A stretch of 42,939 nt of DNA from an uncultured Lachnospiraceae bacterium (GTDB lineage Bacteria; Bacillota; Clostridia; Lachnospirales; Lachnospiraceae). Shown here piece by piece: positions 22,622 to 30,882 of this stretch. Position numbers and translations under genes: made by a program. The stretch's first letter is position 1. Every line of letters begins with the position of its first letter. Under the pieces are notes generated by a model. The model was not told the origin of the DNA and made no database searches. It worked only from the letters and a program-made list of their open reading frames with translations. The stretch spans positions 1 to 42,939 of the forward strand of contig UQVK01000023.1 in NCBI GenBank assembly GCA_900544445.1, read 5' to 3'.

Positions 22622-23515
22622 GTGAAAAATAAACAGGAGAGAAGCAACCGGCCGGAGCGTGCGCGGACGGCAGGTGTTTCCGCGGATCTGCTGAAGCTGA
22701 CGGCGCTCATAACCATGTTGATCGACCACATCGGCGCAGGGATATTGGAAAGACTTCTGATTGACGGGTACGTGACGGACTACACGCTCTATCTGAAAAT
22801 TTATCAGCTGGACAGCGTTCTGCGCATCATCGGCCGGATTTCCTTCCCGATTTTCTGTTTCCTGCTTGCGGAGGGATTTCTCCATACAAGAAGCCGGCGC
22901 GGATACGCGTTCCGGCTTCTTGTGTTTGCCCTTTTATCGGAAATTCCCTTTGACCTGCTCTTTTCCGGCGGTTTCAACGGAAACAGCCAGAACGTGTTCT
23001 GGACGCTTCTCATCGGCCTTCTGGTGCTCTGGGGCATGGATGGTGTGCGGAGAGCCTTCCGCACGCGGGAAATCTCCCGCATGCATGGCGGGGCGTGCAG
23101 ACCGGAAAAGAACCGGGCTCTTTGGCGCGCGGCGGAGGCGGCGGGGATTCTGTTCGTTATCGCGTCGGGCATGTGTGCGGCGGCTTTTTTGAAAACGGAC
23201 TATTCCTGGAGGGGCGTGCTTTTAATCGCCGTCATCGGACTTCTGATGCGGGACCGTCTGCTTCTGGTCATTGACGCTCCCTGCGCGTTTCTTTTTACCG
23301 AATTTCTGCAGCTTTTCATCGGCGGACGAAGCCTTTTGTCCTGTCTGGAGACGGTGCTGTCCCATATGACCGTCTTTGTTTCCTTCGCGTTGATCTGGTT
23401 CTACAACGGAGAGAGAAAACGGAAGGGACACCGTTACTTTTTCTACCTTTTCTACCCCGTCCATCTGCTGATTCTCTTCCTTTTCAGGCGAATTTTGTAT
23501 GCATTGTACGGATAA
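22622..23515 (+). CDS. TraX-family multi-pass membrane protein
   Basis: The 297-residue protein has about eight hydrophobic segments and the TraX pattern LLKLTALITMLIDHIGAG, RIIGRISFPIFCFLLAEGFLHT and FALLSEIPFDLLF. TraX acetylates the N-terminus of F pilin in Escherichia coli, but chromosomal relatives in Clostridia are not linked to conjugation and are thought to be membrane acyltransferases of unknown target. The start is a GTG at 22622, served by a GGAGG inside the last codons of glyA, so translation is coupled to glyA. No transfer genes are nearby. Confidence 0.82.
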   Translation: MKNKQERSNRPERARTAGVSADLLKLTALITMLIDHIGAGILERLLIDGYVTDYTLYLKIYQLDSVLRIIGRISFPIFCFLLAEGFLHTRSRRGYAFRLLVFALLSEIPFDLLFSGGFNGNSQNVFWTLLIGLLVLWGMDGVRRAFRTREISRMHGGACRPEKNRALWRAAEAAGILFVIASGMCAAAFLKTDYSWRGVLLIAVIGLLMRDRLLLVIDAPCAFLFTEFLQLFIGGRSLLSCLETVLSHMTVFVSFALIWFYNGERKRKGHRYFFYLFYPVHLLILFLFRRILYALYG

Positions 23516-23541
23516 AAAAACAATCGTGTGAAAATTTGCGG

Positions 23542-23570
23542 TTGCTTTCGTATGGGGCCTATGCTAAAAT
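23542..23570 (+). promoter_or_regulatory. Putative promoter of the threonine-cluster operon
   Basis: TTGCTT at 23542-23547 and TAAAAT at 23565-23570 are separated by 17 bp. A CACACA-AA-TGTGTG dyad at about 23583-23596 lies in the expected 5' UTR. I see no T-box or lysine riboswitch between here and the first start. Confidence 0.5.
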
Positions 23571-23629
23571 ATCTCTCGTTGACACACAAATGTGTGCGTA
23601 GTAAAGACACGAATGCGGGATGAGTGGAA

Positions 23630-24073
23630 ATGCAGAAGAAGAGCGAATATTATGTGGTAAAACAGAAAGCCGTTCCGGAGGTTCTTTTAAAGGTTGTCGA
23701 GGCGAAGAAGCTTCTGGAATCGGGAAAGGCGGCGACCATACAGGATGCCGTGGAAAAGGTGGATATCAGCCGGAGTTCCTTTTACAAATATAAGGATGAT
23801 ATTTTCCCCTTTCATGACAATACCCAGGGAACGACAATCACGCTTTCCCTGTCCATAGATGACGAGCCGGGCCTGCTTTCCGACCTGCTGAAGGTCATAG
23901 CGGACTTCGGGGCGAATATTCTGACGATCCATCAGAGTATCCCGATTAACGGCGTGGCGTCCCTGAGCATCAGCGTTCAGGTGTTAAGCACCACCTCGGA
24001 CGTATCCAGAATGCTGGAGGCGATGGAAGAGGAAAAGGGCGTACGCAACGTGAAGATCCTCGCCAGAGAATAG
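23630..24073 (+). CDS. UPF0735/PheB-type ACT-domain regulatory protein
   Basis: The 147-residue protein has an N-terminal helical part with a helix-turn-helix-like element (ATIQDAVEKVDISRSSFYKYKD) and a C-terminal ACT domain (TLSLSIDDEPGLLSDLLKVIADFGANILTIHQSI). This is the architecture of the UPF0735 family, named PheB in Bacillus subtilis, where it sits next to a pheA gene. ACT domains bind amino acids, so an amino-acid-responsive regulator of the following hom-thrD-aspartokinase genes is a reasonable inference. I prefer the ATG at 23630. A GTG at 23624 is an in-frame alternative, and both have weak SD sequences. Confidence 0.82.
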   Translation: MQKKSEYYVVKQKAVPEVLLKVVEAKKLLESGKAATIQDAVEKVDISRSSFYKYKDDIFPFHDNTQGTTITLSLSIDDEPGLLSDLLKVIADFGANILTIHQSIPINGVASLSISVQVLSTTSDVSRMLEAMEEEKGVRNVKILARE

Positions 24074-24121
24074 CTTCAGACAAAAAATGCCGTCCGCAGA
24101 GGCGGAAAGAGGAGGAAAAAC

Positions 24122-25330
24122 ATGATCAGCATAGCGGTTTTGGGATACGGCACGGTGGGCAGCGGCGTCGTAGAAGTGATTGAGAAAAATAAGGACGTGA
24201 TCGACAGACGTGCCGGAGAGGAAATCCGGGTGAAATATATTCTGGATCTCAGGGATTTCCCCGGAGACCCGTATGCGGACAGGGTGGTGCATGATGTGAA
24301 CGTCATCCTGCAGGATCCGGAGGTTTCGATCATCTGCGAAACCATGGGCGGAAACGAACCTGCCTTCACCTATTCCATGCAGGCTCTGAAAGCCGGAAAG
24401 AGCGTCTGCACCTCCAATAAGGAGCTGGTGGCGAACCACGGAGCCGAGCTGATCCGCACGGCGAAGGAAAATTCCTGCAACTATCTGTTTGAGGCGAGCG
24501 TGGGCGGCGGTATTCCTATCATCCGTCCCCTGAACGCGGCACTGACTGCGGAGCGGATTGAGCTGATCAACGGAATCCTGAATGGAACCACCAATTACAT
24601 CCTAACCCGCATGGCGGAGGAAGGCTGTGACTTTGAGGCCAGCCTGAAGGAAGCCCAGGAGAAGGGCTACGCGGAACGCAATCCCGAAGCGGATGTGGAG
24701 GGCTATGACGCCTGCCGCAAGATCGCCATCCTCGCCTCCCTTATGACGGGAAAAACCGCCCGTTACGAAGAGATCTACACGGAAGGAATCACGAAGATCA
24801 CCCGCGAGGACTTCCTTTATGCGCATAAAATGAATCAATTCATCAAGCTGCTTGCCAGCGTCAGGGAGGTGGATGGGAAATATTACGCCATGGTGGCCCC
24901 CTTCCTGATCGGGGAGAAAAATCCCCTTCACAGCGTCAACGACGTGTTTAACGCCATCTTTATCCGCGGCAACACCCTGGGAGATTCCATGTACTATGGA
25001 CGCGGCGCGGGAAAGCTTCCCACGGCCAGCGCCGTCGTCTCCGACGTGATCGACTGCGCCAAGCACGGACGGACCCACATCCTCTGCCTGTGGGGAGAGG
25101 AAAAGCTTTCCCTGTGCAGCATTGACGGAGCTTCCCGGAGATTTTTCGTCCGCGCGAAAAAGGGCTGTGAAGAAGAGGCGAAGAAGCTGTTCGGTGAAAT
25201 CGAAATGGTGGATGCCGGACTTTTCGAAGAATTCGGCTTCGTGACCCCTTCCCTTACCGAGAAGGCATTTGCCGAAAAGTGCGGAGCCCTTTCGGGCTTC
25301 ATCAGCCGCATCCGCGTAGAGGGGGATTGA
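24122..25330 (+). CDS. hom: Homoserine dehydrogenase
   Basis: The 402-residue protein has the NAD(P)-binding motif VLGYGTVGSGVVEVI, the GGGIPIIRPLNAAL strand-loop of the dimerisation/catalytic domain, and LKEAQEKGYAERNPEADVEGYDA with the acidic catalytic residues. A C-terminal part of about 85 residues resembles a compact or degenerate ACT domain. The enzyme reduces aspartate semialdehyde to homoserine, the branch point to threonine and methionine. The SD AGGAGG precedes the ATG at 24122. It is only 2 bp before the ThrD-like kinase gene, which takes homoserine as its proposed substrate. Confidence 0.95.
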   Translation: MISIAVLGYGTVGSGVVEVIEKNKDVIDRRAGEEIRVKYILDLRDFPGDPYADRVVHDVNVILQDPEVSIICETMGGNEPAFTYSMQALKAGKSVCTSNKELVANHGAELIRTAKENSCNYLFEASVGGGIPIIRPLNAALTAERIELINGILNGTTNYILTRMAEEGCDFEASLKEAQEKGYAERNPEADVEGYDACRKIAILASLMTGKTARYEEIYTEGITKITREDFLYAHKMNQFIKLLASVREVDGKYYAMVAPFLIGEKNPLHSVNDVFNAIFIRGNTLGDSMYYGRGAGKLPTASAVVSDVIDCAKHGRTHILCLWGEEKLSLCSIDGASRRFFVRAKKGCEEEAKKLFGEIEMVDAGLFEEFGFVTPSLTEKAFAEKCGALSGFISRIRVEGD

Positions 25331-25332
25331 TT

Positions 25333-26559
25333 ATGAAATATGTGGTGGTGCTGGGAGACGGAATGGCGGATGAGCCGATCGCCAGGCTGAACGGCCGGAC
25401 ACCCCTGGCATATGCGAATACGCCGGCGCTGGATGCGCTGAGCCAGAAATCGGAGATCGGCATGGTCAGCACGATCCCGGAAGGAATGAAGCCGGGTTCC
25501 GATACGGCAAACCTGTCCGTCATGGGCTATGACCCGAAAAAATACTATTCCGGCCGTTCCCCGCTGGAGGCTCTGAGCATCGGGGTCCCCATGAAGGATA
25601 CGGACATCGCTCTGCGGTGCAACATCGTGACCCTTTCTGAAGAGGAAGGGATTCCTTTTGCAAAACGCAGAATCCTGGACCACAGCTCCGGAGAGATCGA
25701 AACAGAGGACTGTGCCGTTCTTCTCCGCGCCGTGATGGAAGAGCTGGACCGGCCGCCCTATCATTTTTATGTGGGAACCAGCTATAGGCACTGCCTGATC
25801 TGGGAGAACGGAGAGGTGGAAGAACTCACCCCGCCCCATGATGTGCTCGGCCGGGAAATCGGCCCCTATCTTCCCACAGACAAAAAGCTCCATGAGATGA
25901 TGGTCAAAAGCTATGAAATTCTGAAAAATCATCCCATCAATGAAAAACGCAGACAGGAGGGCCTGAATCCGGCCAACTGCTGCTGGTTCTGGGGCGCGGG
26001 AACCCGCCCGTCCCTTCCTTCCTTTTATGAAAAGACGGGAAAGAAGGGCATCATGATTTCCGCTGTTGATCTCCTGAAAGGGATCGCCGTGGGGGCGGGC
26101 ATGGATGTGGCCGGGGTGGAGGGCGCGAACGGCGGCCTTGATACCAATTATGAAGGAAAAACGCAGGCGGCACTTGACGCGCTGGTCCGGGACGGTTATG
26201 ATTTTGCCTATATTCATATCGAAGCCCCGGATGAGATGGGGCACCAGGGCAGCGTGGAAAAGAAGCTGCAGGCCATTGAATATCTGGACAGAAGAGTGGT
26301 AGCGCCGCTTACGGCCGGGCTTGATGCCAGCGGGCTGGATTACAGGCTGATGGTGCTTCCCGACCATCCCACGCCGATTCGTCTGCGTACCCATACGGCA
26401 GAAAGCGTGCCTTACCTGATCTATGACAGCACAAACGTGCAGAAAAACAACTGGAGCTATAACGAGGCGGAAGCCATCCTGAGCGGGAATTATTTTTCGG
26501 AAGGCCCCCTGCTGATGGATCATTTCCTCGGCCTGAAGCAGCCCAGTTACCGGCTTTGA
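25333..26559 (+). CDS. PGM-like proposed homoserine kinase (ThrD family)
   Basis: The 408-residue protein belongs to the archaeal-type cofactor-independent phosphoglycerate mutase branch of the alkaline phosphatase superfamily: VVLGDGMADEP with the metal-binding Asp, GSDTANLSVMGYDP with the nucleophile Ser/Thr region, and HIEAPDEMGHQG and LPDHPTP with the remaining metal ligands. A subset of this family (TIGR02535) is proposed to be a homoserine kinase because it neighbours hom, aspartokinase and threonine synthase and occurs in genomes lacking thrB. The position between hom and aspartokinase fits exactly. The start at 25333 has a GGGGG SD; the longer open frame overlaps hom and adds untypical residues. 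Confidence 0.88.
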   Translation: MKYVVVLGDGMADEPIARLNGRTPLAYANTPALDALSQKSEIGMVSTIPEGMKPGSDTANLSVMGYDPKKYYSGRSPLEALSIGVPMKDTDIALRCNIVTLSEEEGIPFAKRRILDHSSGEIETEDCAVLLRAVMEELDRPPYHFYVGTSYRHCLIWENGEVEELTPPHDVLGREIGPYLPTDKKLHEMMVKSYEILKNHPINEKRRQEGLNPANCCWFWGAGTRPSLPSFYEKTGKKGIMISAVDLLKGIAVGAGMDVAGVEGANGGLDTNYEGKTQAALDALVRDGYDFAYIHIEAPDEMGHQGSVEKKLQAIEYLDRRVVAPLTAGLDASGLDYRLMVLPDHPTPIRLRTHTAESVPYLIYDSTNVQKNNWSYNEAEAILSGNYFSEGPLLMDHFLGLKQPSYRL

Positions 26560-26589
26560 TCCGGTTACAGTGAAAAATACGAAAAAAAA

Positions 26590-26608
26590 GCCGCATACAG
26601 GCAGCGGC
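26590..26608. repeat. Mini-hairpin before the aspartokinase ribosome binding site
   Basis: GCCGC at 26590-26594 pairs with GCGGC at 26604-26608, and AGGAGG begins at the next base. The same GCCGC/GCGGC stem type precedes the SD of the sigma-factor gene. Confidence 0.5.
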
Positions 26609-26625
26609 AGGAGGATGATACGGTT

Positions 26626-27945
26626 ATGAAAAAAGTGGTGAAATTCGGCGGAAGCTCTCTGGCGAGCGCGGAGCAGTTCAGAAAGGTGGGAAGCATTATC
26701 CAGGCGGATCCGGAGAGACGCTTTGTTGTTCCCTCCGCGCCGGGCAAGCGCAGCAGGGACGATGAAAAGGTGACCGACATGCTGTACGCCTGCTATGCGC
26801 TTGCGGAGGAGGGAAGCGATTTTTCGGAAAAGCTTTCCGCCATCCGTGCCAGATACGAAGAAATCATCAAGGGCCTGTCCCTGAAGCTGTCTCTGGAAGA
26901 GGAGTTTCAGAAAATCGAGGAAAATTTCAGAAATAAGGCAGGAAAGGATTACGCTGCTTCCAGAGGAGAATATCTGAACGGAATCGTCATGGCCGCCTAT
27001 CTGAAATTTCCTTTCATCGACGCGGCAGAAGTGATTTTCTTTGACGAGCATGGGAAATTTGATGATTATAAGACGGATCAGGTGCTGTCGAAGCGCCTGG
27101 AACAGATGGATGCGGCCGTTATCCCCGGCTTCTACGGCTCCATGCCCGACGGAAGCGTGAAAACCTTTTCCCGGGGCGGCTCTGACATTACCGGTTCCAT
27201 CGTTTCCCGTGCGGTGCATGCGGAGGTCTATGAGAACTGGACAGACGTGTCCGGCTTTTTGATTGCCGATCCCCGCATCATCCCCAATCCGGTCGGCATT
27301 GATACCATTACCTATAAGGAGCTGCGGGAGCTTTCTTACATGGGGGCAGGCGTTCTGCATGAGGATGCCATCTTCCCGGTCAGAAGAGAGGGCATTCCGA
27401 TCAACATCCGGAATACCAACGCGCCTGAGGACAACGGCACCTGGATCGTGGAGAGCACCTGCCAGAAATCCCGTTTCGTTATCACGGGAATTGCCGGAAA
27501 GAAGGGATTTTGTTCCGTCAATATTGAAAAGGACATGATGAACGCGGAGATCGGCTTCGGACGCAAGGTTCTTCAGGCATTTGAAGACAGCGGCATCTCC
27601 TTCGAGCATGTGCCCTCCGGAATCGACACCATGACCGTATTCGTCCATCAGGATGAATTCATGGATAAGGAGCAGAAGGTGGTTTCCGCCATTCACCGCC
27701 TTGCCAGACCGGACACCATCGATATCGAATCCGACCTGGCGCTGATCGCCGTTGTGGGACGCGGCATGAAATCCACACGCGGAACGGCGGGACGCATTTT
27801 CTCCGCCCTCGCCCATGCCAATGTCAACGTGAAAATGATTGACCAGGGTTCCTCCGAGCTGAACATCATCATCGGTGTCCGTAACGAAGATTTCGAGGCG
27901 GCGATTCGGGCGATTTACAACATTTTCGTCCTTGTCCAGCTTTGA
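26626..27945 (+). CDS. lysC: Aspartate kinase
   Basis: The 439-residue protein has VVKFGGSSLASAEQF at the N-terminus, the SRGGSDITGSIVSRA substrate/ATP motif, TDVSGFLIADPRIIPNP, and two C-terminal ACT domains (SVNIEKDMMNAEIGF and LIAVVGRGMKS...AHANVNVKMIDQGSSELNIIIGV). It phosphorylates aspartate, the first step towards lysine, threonine and methionine, and the ACT pair normally gives feedback control. Neighbours point to a threonine-sensitive form, but the effector cannot be read from sequence. The symbol is chosen for the enzyme class only. The gene ends before a strong terminator that closes the cluster. Confidence 0.93.
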   Translation: MKKVVKFGGSSLASAEQFRKVGSIIQADPERRFVVPSAPGKRSRDDEKVTDMLYACYALAEEGSDFSEKLSAIRARYEEIIKGLSLKLSLEEEFQKIEENFRNKAGKDYAASRGEYLNGIVMAAYLKFPFIDAAEVIFFDEHGKFDDYKTDQVLSKRLEQMDAAVIPGFYGSMPDGSVKTFSRGGSDITGSIVSRAVHAEVYENWTDVSGFLIADPRIIPNPVGIDTITYKELRELSYMGAGVLHEDAIFPVRREGIPINIRNTNAPEDNGTWIVESTCQKSRFVITGIAGKKGFCSVNIEKDMMNAEIGFGRKVLQAFEDSGISFEHVPSGIDTMTVFVHQDEFMDKEQKVVSAIHRLARPDTIDIESDLALIAVVGRGMKSTRGTAGRIFSALAHANVNVKMIDQGSSELNIIIGVRNEDFEAAIRAIYNIFVLVQL

Positions 27946-27978
27946 CCAGAACCGGAAAATAATTGAAATAGCAGACTG

Positions 27979-28025
27979 CAGCAGCCGGAACACGGATTTT
28001 TGTCCGCATTCCGGCTGCTGTTTTT
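27979..28025 (+). terminator. Intrinsic terminator of the threonine cluster
   Basis: CAGCAGCCGGAA (27979-27990) pairs with TTCCGGCTGCTG (28009-28020), with an inner CGGA/TCCG extension and TTTTT after the stem. Confidence 0.9.
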
Positions 28026-28136
28026 AGATGCTGCCCCCGGAAGCACAGGTATTCAGGCAGAAGAAAAGAGGATAAATTATCAGACAATTCAATATATTTA
28101 AAGCAAAATACATATAAATAATGCAAATTACACATT

Positions 28137-28211
28137 AAAAATAGAAAATAATGTAAAAATAGAAAAAAAGTCAAAAAACTTGTTGACATTCAGGACAGGC
28201 GGGGCTATAAT
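28137..28211 (+). promoter_or_regulatory. Full-consensus sigma-A promoter with UP-element-like A-tracts
   Basis: TTGACA at 28183-28188, exactly 17 bp, then TATAAT at 28206-28211: both hexamers match consensus, the only such promoter I found in the window. Upstream is AT-rich sequence with two copies of AAAAATAGAAAA (28137-28148 and 28155-28166, an 18-bp period), as in UP elements of very strong promoters. It faces into the gene-free stretch that follows. Confidence 0.8.
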
Positions 28212-28217
28212 AAAGTC

Positions 28218-28970
28218 ACAAACAAAGAAGAGAGAACAAAATAAAAAGAAGGAGGTACGGACCACCGAAAACATGAACCTTATTTCTTAAAAGGATAACA
28301 CTTTTAAGAAACAGATAACAAAACAATTTCATAGGAAAAGCCTTAAAGACGGATCGGGAAGAGGAAAGGAATCTCCAGAAGGAAGGCCTTTAGATTGAAG
28401 GAAGATAACCTGAAGAAACCGGGAACTGTAAATTGAGATTCTTTTGAAAACGGATATTTCCTGAAAGCAACGAGAATGATCTTTATCATCAGAAGAAGAA
28501 AACAAAGAAGTTGACATCTTAGGAGGAAAAGACAGAATCGGTAGGCAGACGGAAGAAATTAGAAGAAGGATGATCCAGACAGGATCGGATTTCAGGAAAA
28601 TTGATTCCAAAAGGAAAGAAGTTTTTTAAGGAAGCAATTCCTTAAGGAAAAAGACCCAGATTTATGATAGATGGACTTCAGAAGATCAGGCCGTCAGTTT
28701 AGAGGAATCCAAAAGAGAAGAAAAGAATCTTCCGGAAACGTAAAAATAAAATCTTTAAGGAACAATGCTAATCTAATACCGAAGCAAAACGAGTACACTT
28801 ACCTGAGTGACGAAGGATCATTGAAGAATGAAAACCGTTGCAGTACATGAGTACAAAAGGAAGAAGAAGTGGAAAGAAGAGCAGAGGAGAAAAAATGGAG
28901 GTATAGGCCATTGGATAGCATAGTTTGAGAGCGGGTATCAGACATGAAAATGATTGATACCCGCTTCTCT
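28218..28970 (+). ncRNA. Candidate large purine-rich noncoding RNA, unknown class
   Basis: Between the consensus promoter and a hairpin at 28927-28970 lie about 750 nt with no open frame of 60 or more codons on the plus strand. Hand counts give 42 and 44 purines per 60 nt (28321-28380 and 28501-28560) at 40% GC, against 65% GC in a glyA line. Stems visible include TTTCTTAAAAG (28283-28293) with CTTTTAAGAAA (28301-28311), TTAAGGAA-GCAA-TTCCTTAA (28626-28645) with a GNRA loop, and GATCC-5-GGATC (28572-28586). Two good SD-like sequences (28249-28255 and about 28519-28524) have no start codon at a usable distance, and GAGGAG at about 28883-28888 serves only ATG-GAG-GTA-TAG (28895-28906). I recognise no rnpB, ssrA, 6S or SRP signature. 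Alternatives are a long leader of the GH3 gene or a decayed gene. Confidence 0.55.
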
Positions 28971-28975
28971 TTGTG
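28927..28975 (+). terminator. Terminator-like hairpin closing the candidate RNA
   Basis: AGCGGGTATCA (28930-28940) pairs with TGATACCCGCT (28955-28965), extended by GAGA/TCTC past one bulge, then TCTCTTTG. The stem is strong but the U-tract is modest, so partial read-through into the GH3 gene is possible. Confidence 0.65.
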
Positions 28976-29038
28976 GTAATCTGACAGTAGAAATGATCAG
29001 TCATCCGGACGTGGATGCGGAAAGGTATGGAAGATGCG

Positions 29039-30430
29039 ATGAACCGCAGGGAACTGAGAAGACAGAGAAGGCGCAGAAATCAAATCATTGCCTATCTTGT
29101 GGCCGGGCTGATCCTGGCGGCCATTCTTTTTGGGTGTGTTTTTGTCATCCGCAGCATTTCCGGCGCGGCCCAGGGAGGAAACGGCGGCGTGCAGGAAGAG
29201 GACGGCGGGACGGCCGGAGTGGAAGAGCCGACAGGGGAGACAGCATCTGAGCAGACAGGGCTGCTGGAGCAGACGGAGACTTCCGGACAGTCAGAAATTC
29301 CGGAGCCGACGGATATTTCTGCGCAGCAGGAGAACTCTGCTGAAGAGGGCTCCATACAGCAGGAAACCTCCGGGGAGGAAACGCTGGAGGCACAGATCAG
29401 AGGTTACGTGGAGGCCATGACCCTGGAAGAGAAGGTGGCCGGCCTGTTCATCATTACGCCGGAGCAGCTGACCGGGGTGGGAACGGCCGTCCAGGCGGGA
29501 GAGAGCACCAGAGAAGCTCTGGAACAGTATCCGGTGGGAGGACTGGTCTATTTTGCAAAGAATATTCAGTCGGAGCAGCAGTTAAAGGAAATGCTGGCAA
29601 ACACGGCTTCCTACAGCAGGCATCCGCTGTTTCTAGGCGTGGATGAGGAAGGCGGACAGGTGGCGCGTGTGGCGAAGGCTTTGAATCTTGACAATGTCGG
29701 GCCCATGGCGGAGATTGGCGCTTCAGGAGACGTAAATGCGGCGTATGCGGCGGGAGCCGCGATCGCTTCTTATCTGAAGGAGTATGGATTTAATCTGGAT
29801 TTTGCACCGGTGGCAGATGTGCTGACGAACCCGGACAATACGGTGATCGGGGACCGGTCCTTCGGAAGCGATCCTGCGCTGGTCTCTCAGATGGTCGCAG
29901 CTGCGGTGCGGGGATTTCAGGAAAACGGCGTGAACGCCTGTATCAAGCATTTTCCGGGACACGGAGATACGGCGGGAGACTCCCATGACGGTCAGGTGGA
30001 AATGGACAGAACGCTGGAGGAAATGCAGACGGCGGAATTTCTCCCCTTTACGGCGGGAATCGAAGCCGGAGTGAACATGGTGATGGTGGGACATATCTCC
30101 GCGCCAGGTCTGACGGACGGGGATAAGGTTCCGGCATCCATGAACGAAAAGATCATCACGGATGTTTTGAGAAAACAGCTTGGCTACAACGGAATCGTCA
30201 TTACGGACGCCATGAACATGTCGGCCATCTCCCAGTATTATACGGCGGATGAGGCTGCGGTCAGGGCGCTGAAGGCAGGAGCGGACATGATTCTGATGCC
30301 GGAGGATTTTGTCGCGGCCTATGAGGGGGTGATCGCTGCCGTGCAGAACGGTACGATTGATGAGGCGCGGATCAACGATTCCCTGACGCGGATTTTGCGC
30401 GTGAAATATGGGGAAGAATTACAGCAGTAA
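29039..30430 (+). CDS. Membrane-anchored GH3 beta-N-acetylhexosaminidase (NagZ-like)
   Basis: The 463-residue protein has an Arg-rich cytoplasmic start (RRELRRQRRRRN), one membrane segment at about residues 16-40, an acidic Gln/Glu/Thr-rich linker of about 85 residues and a GH3 catalytic domain. The motif KHFPGHGDTAGDSH (Lys303 onward) contains the His-Asp general acid pair specific to NagZ-type hexosaminidases, and ITDAMNM holds the nucleophile Asp390. It probably trims N-acetylglucosamine from peptidoglycan fragments outside the cell. I chose the ATG at 29039, with GGAAG upstream, over ATGs at 29015 and 29027. No own promoter is clear between the preceding hairpin and the start. Confidence 0.88.
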   Translation: MNRRELRRQRRRRNQIIAYLVAGLILAAILFGCVFVIRSISGAAQGGNGGVQEEDGGTAGVEEPTGETASEQTGLLEQTETSGQSEIPEPTDISAQQENSAEEGSIQQETSGEETLEAQIRGYVEAMTLEEKVAGLFIITPEQLTGVGTAVQAGESTREALEQYPVGGLVYFAKNIQSEQQLKEMLANTASYSRHPLFLGVDEEGGQVARVAKALNLDNVGPMAEIGASGDVNAAYAAGAAIASYLKEYGFNLDFAPVADVLTNPDNTVIGDRSFGSDPALVSQMVAAAVRGFQENGVNACIKHFPGHGDTAGDSHDGQVEMDRTLEEMQTAEFLPFTAGIEAGVNMVMVGHISAPGLTDGDKVPASMNEKIITDVLRKQLGYNGIVITDAMNMSAISQYYTADEAAVRALKAGADMILMPEDFVAAYEGVIAAVQNGTIDEARINDSLTRILRVKYGEELQQ

Positions 30431-30508
30431 GCGGCAGGTGGTCCATTCTGAATCGACTGTGAATAGTAACGGCGGTAGGAAATCGGAATAATAATTGAAA
30501 AAAAGTTG

Positions 30509-30537
30509 TTGACAATTTTGTAAAGTTCATGTATAGT
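30509..30537 (+). promoter_or_regulatory. Promoter of tRNA-Gly
   Basis: TTGACA at 30509-30514, 17 bp, TATAGT at 30532-30537, about 40 bp before the mature tRNA 5' end. A CCCGTC/GACGGCGGG dyad lies in the 5' leader (about 30546-30566). Confidence 0.8.
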
Positions 30538-30577
30538 GATACTTGCCCGTCGGGAAGACGGCGGGCAGGTTGAAAAT

Positions 30578-30650
30578 GCGATAGTGGCGTAGTTGGTAAC
30601 GCGCGACCTTGCCAAGGTCGAGACCGCGGGTTCGAGCCCCGTCTATCGCT
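30578..30650 (+). tRNA. tRNA-Gly (anticodon GCC)
   Basis: The 73-nt sequence folds into a standard cloverleaf: acceptor GCGATAG (30578-30584) with CTATCGC (30643-30649), D stem GCGT/ACGC, anticodon stem CGACC/GGTCG with loop TTGCCAA placing anticodon GCC at 30611-30613, T stem GCGGG/CCCGT with loop TTCGAGC, and discriminator T. The CCA end is not encoded. It has its own promoter and terminator, so it is a single-gene unit. I saw no duplicated tRNA end or integrase that would mark it as an attachment site. Confidence 0.97.
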
Positions 30651-30660
30651 CTTGTGGAGG

Positions 30661-30701
30661 AAGAAGAAGTCAGGTAGATGCTGCAGACTTCTTCTTTTTT
30701 T
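30661..30701 (+). terminator. Terminator of the tRNA-Gly transcript
   Basis: AAGAAGAAGTC (30661-30671) pairs with GACTTCTTCTT (30686-30696), and the T-run continues to 30701. Confidence 0.85.
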
Positions 30702-30822
30702 GTTTAGGAGTTTGATTACAGACTGATTACAAAGGGAACACAGCGGGAATACGGATGGCTTTCAGGATGCGGAAAACGGATTCTTAAATATTTCTGAAGT
30801 TCATTCCTTTTTGAACGTTTTG

Positions 30823-30831
30823 TGATATACT
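30823..30831 (+). promoter_or_regulatory. Extended -10 promoter candidate for the LCP gene
   Basis: TGATATACT at 30823-30831 has the TGn extension. The -35 region is weak. It lies about 50 bp before the start codon. Confidence 0.4.
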
Positions 30832-30882
30832 GAGTACCATCCTGAAACAGCCGGAAGAGGCTCCCGGAAAGGAGCATGATAT

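Noticed and set aside
22622..23515. Conjugative element suggested by TraX
   Set aside because: Chromosomal TraX-family proteins are common in Clostridia, and no relaxase, coupling protein or type IV secretion gene is nearby.
24994..27993. A 999-codon open frame on the minus strand opposite hom, the ThrD-like gene and aspartokinase
   Set aside because: The plus-strand proteins are unmistakable. The antisense product is His/Arg-rich with no recognisable domain and no SD, as expected for a shadow of GC-rich codon usage, despite its exceptional length.
27993..28610. Short minus-strand open frames in the gene-free region (for example 28329-28610)
   Set aside because: They are pyrimidine-rich mirror images of the purine-rich strand, with Ser/Leu/Phe-rich composition and no SD.
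28218..28970. RNase P RNA, tmRNA or 6S RNA
   Set aside because: I looked for the conserved RNase P core, the tmRNA tag frame and tRNA-like ends, and a 6S-type single long stem, and found none.
30578..30650. tRNA-Gly as an integration site
   Set aside because: No duplicated tRNA 3' end, integrase or foreign gene block is present on either side.
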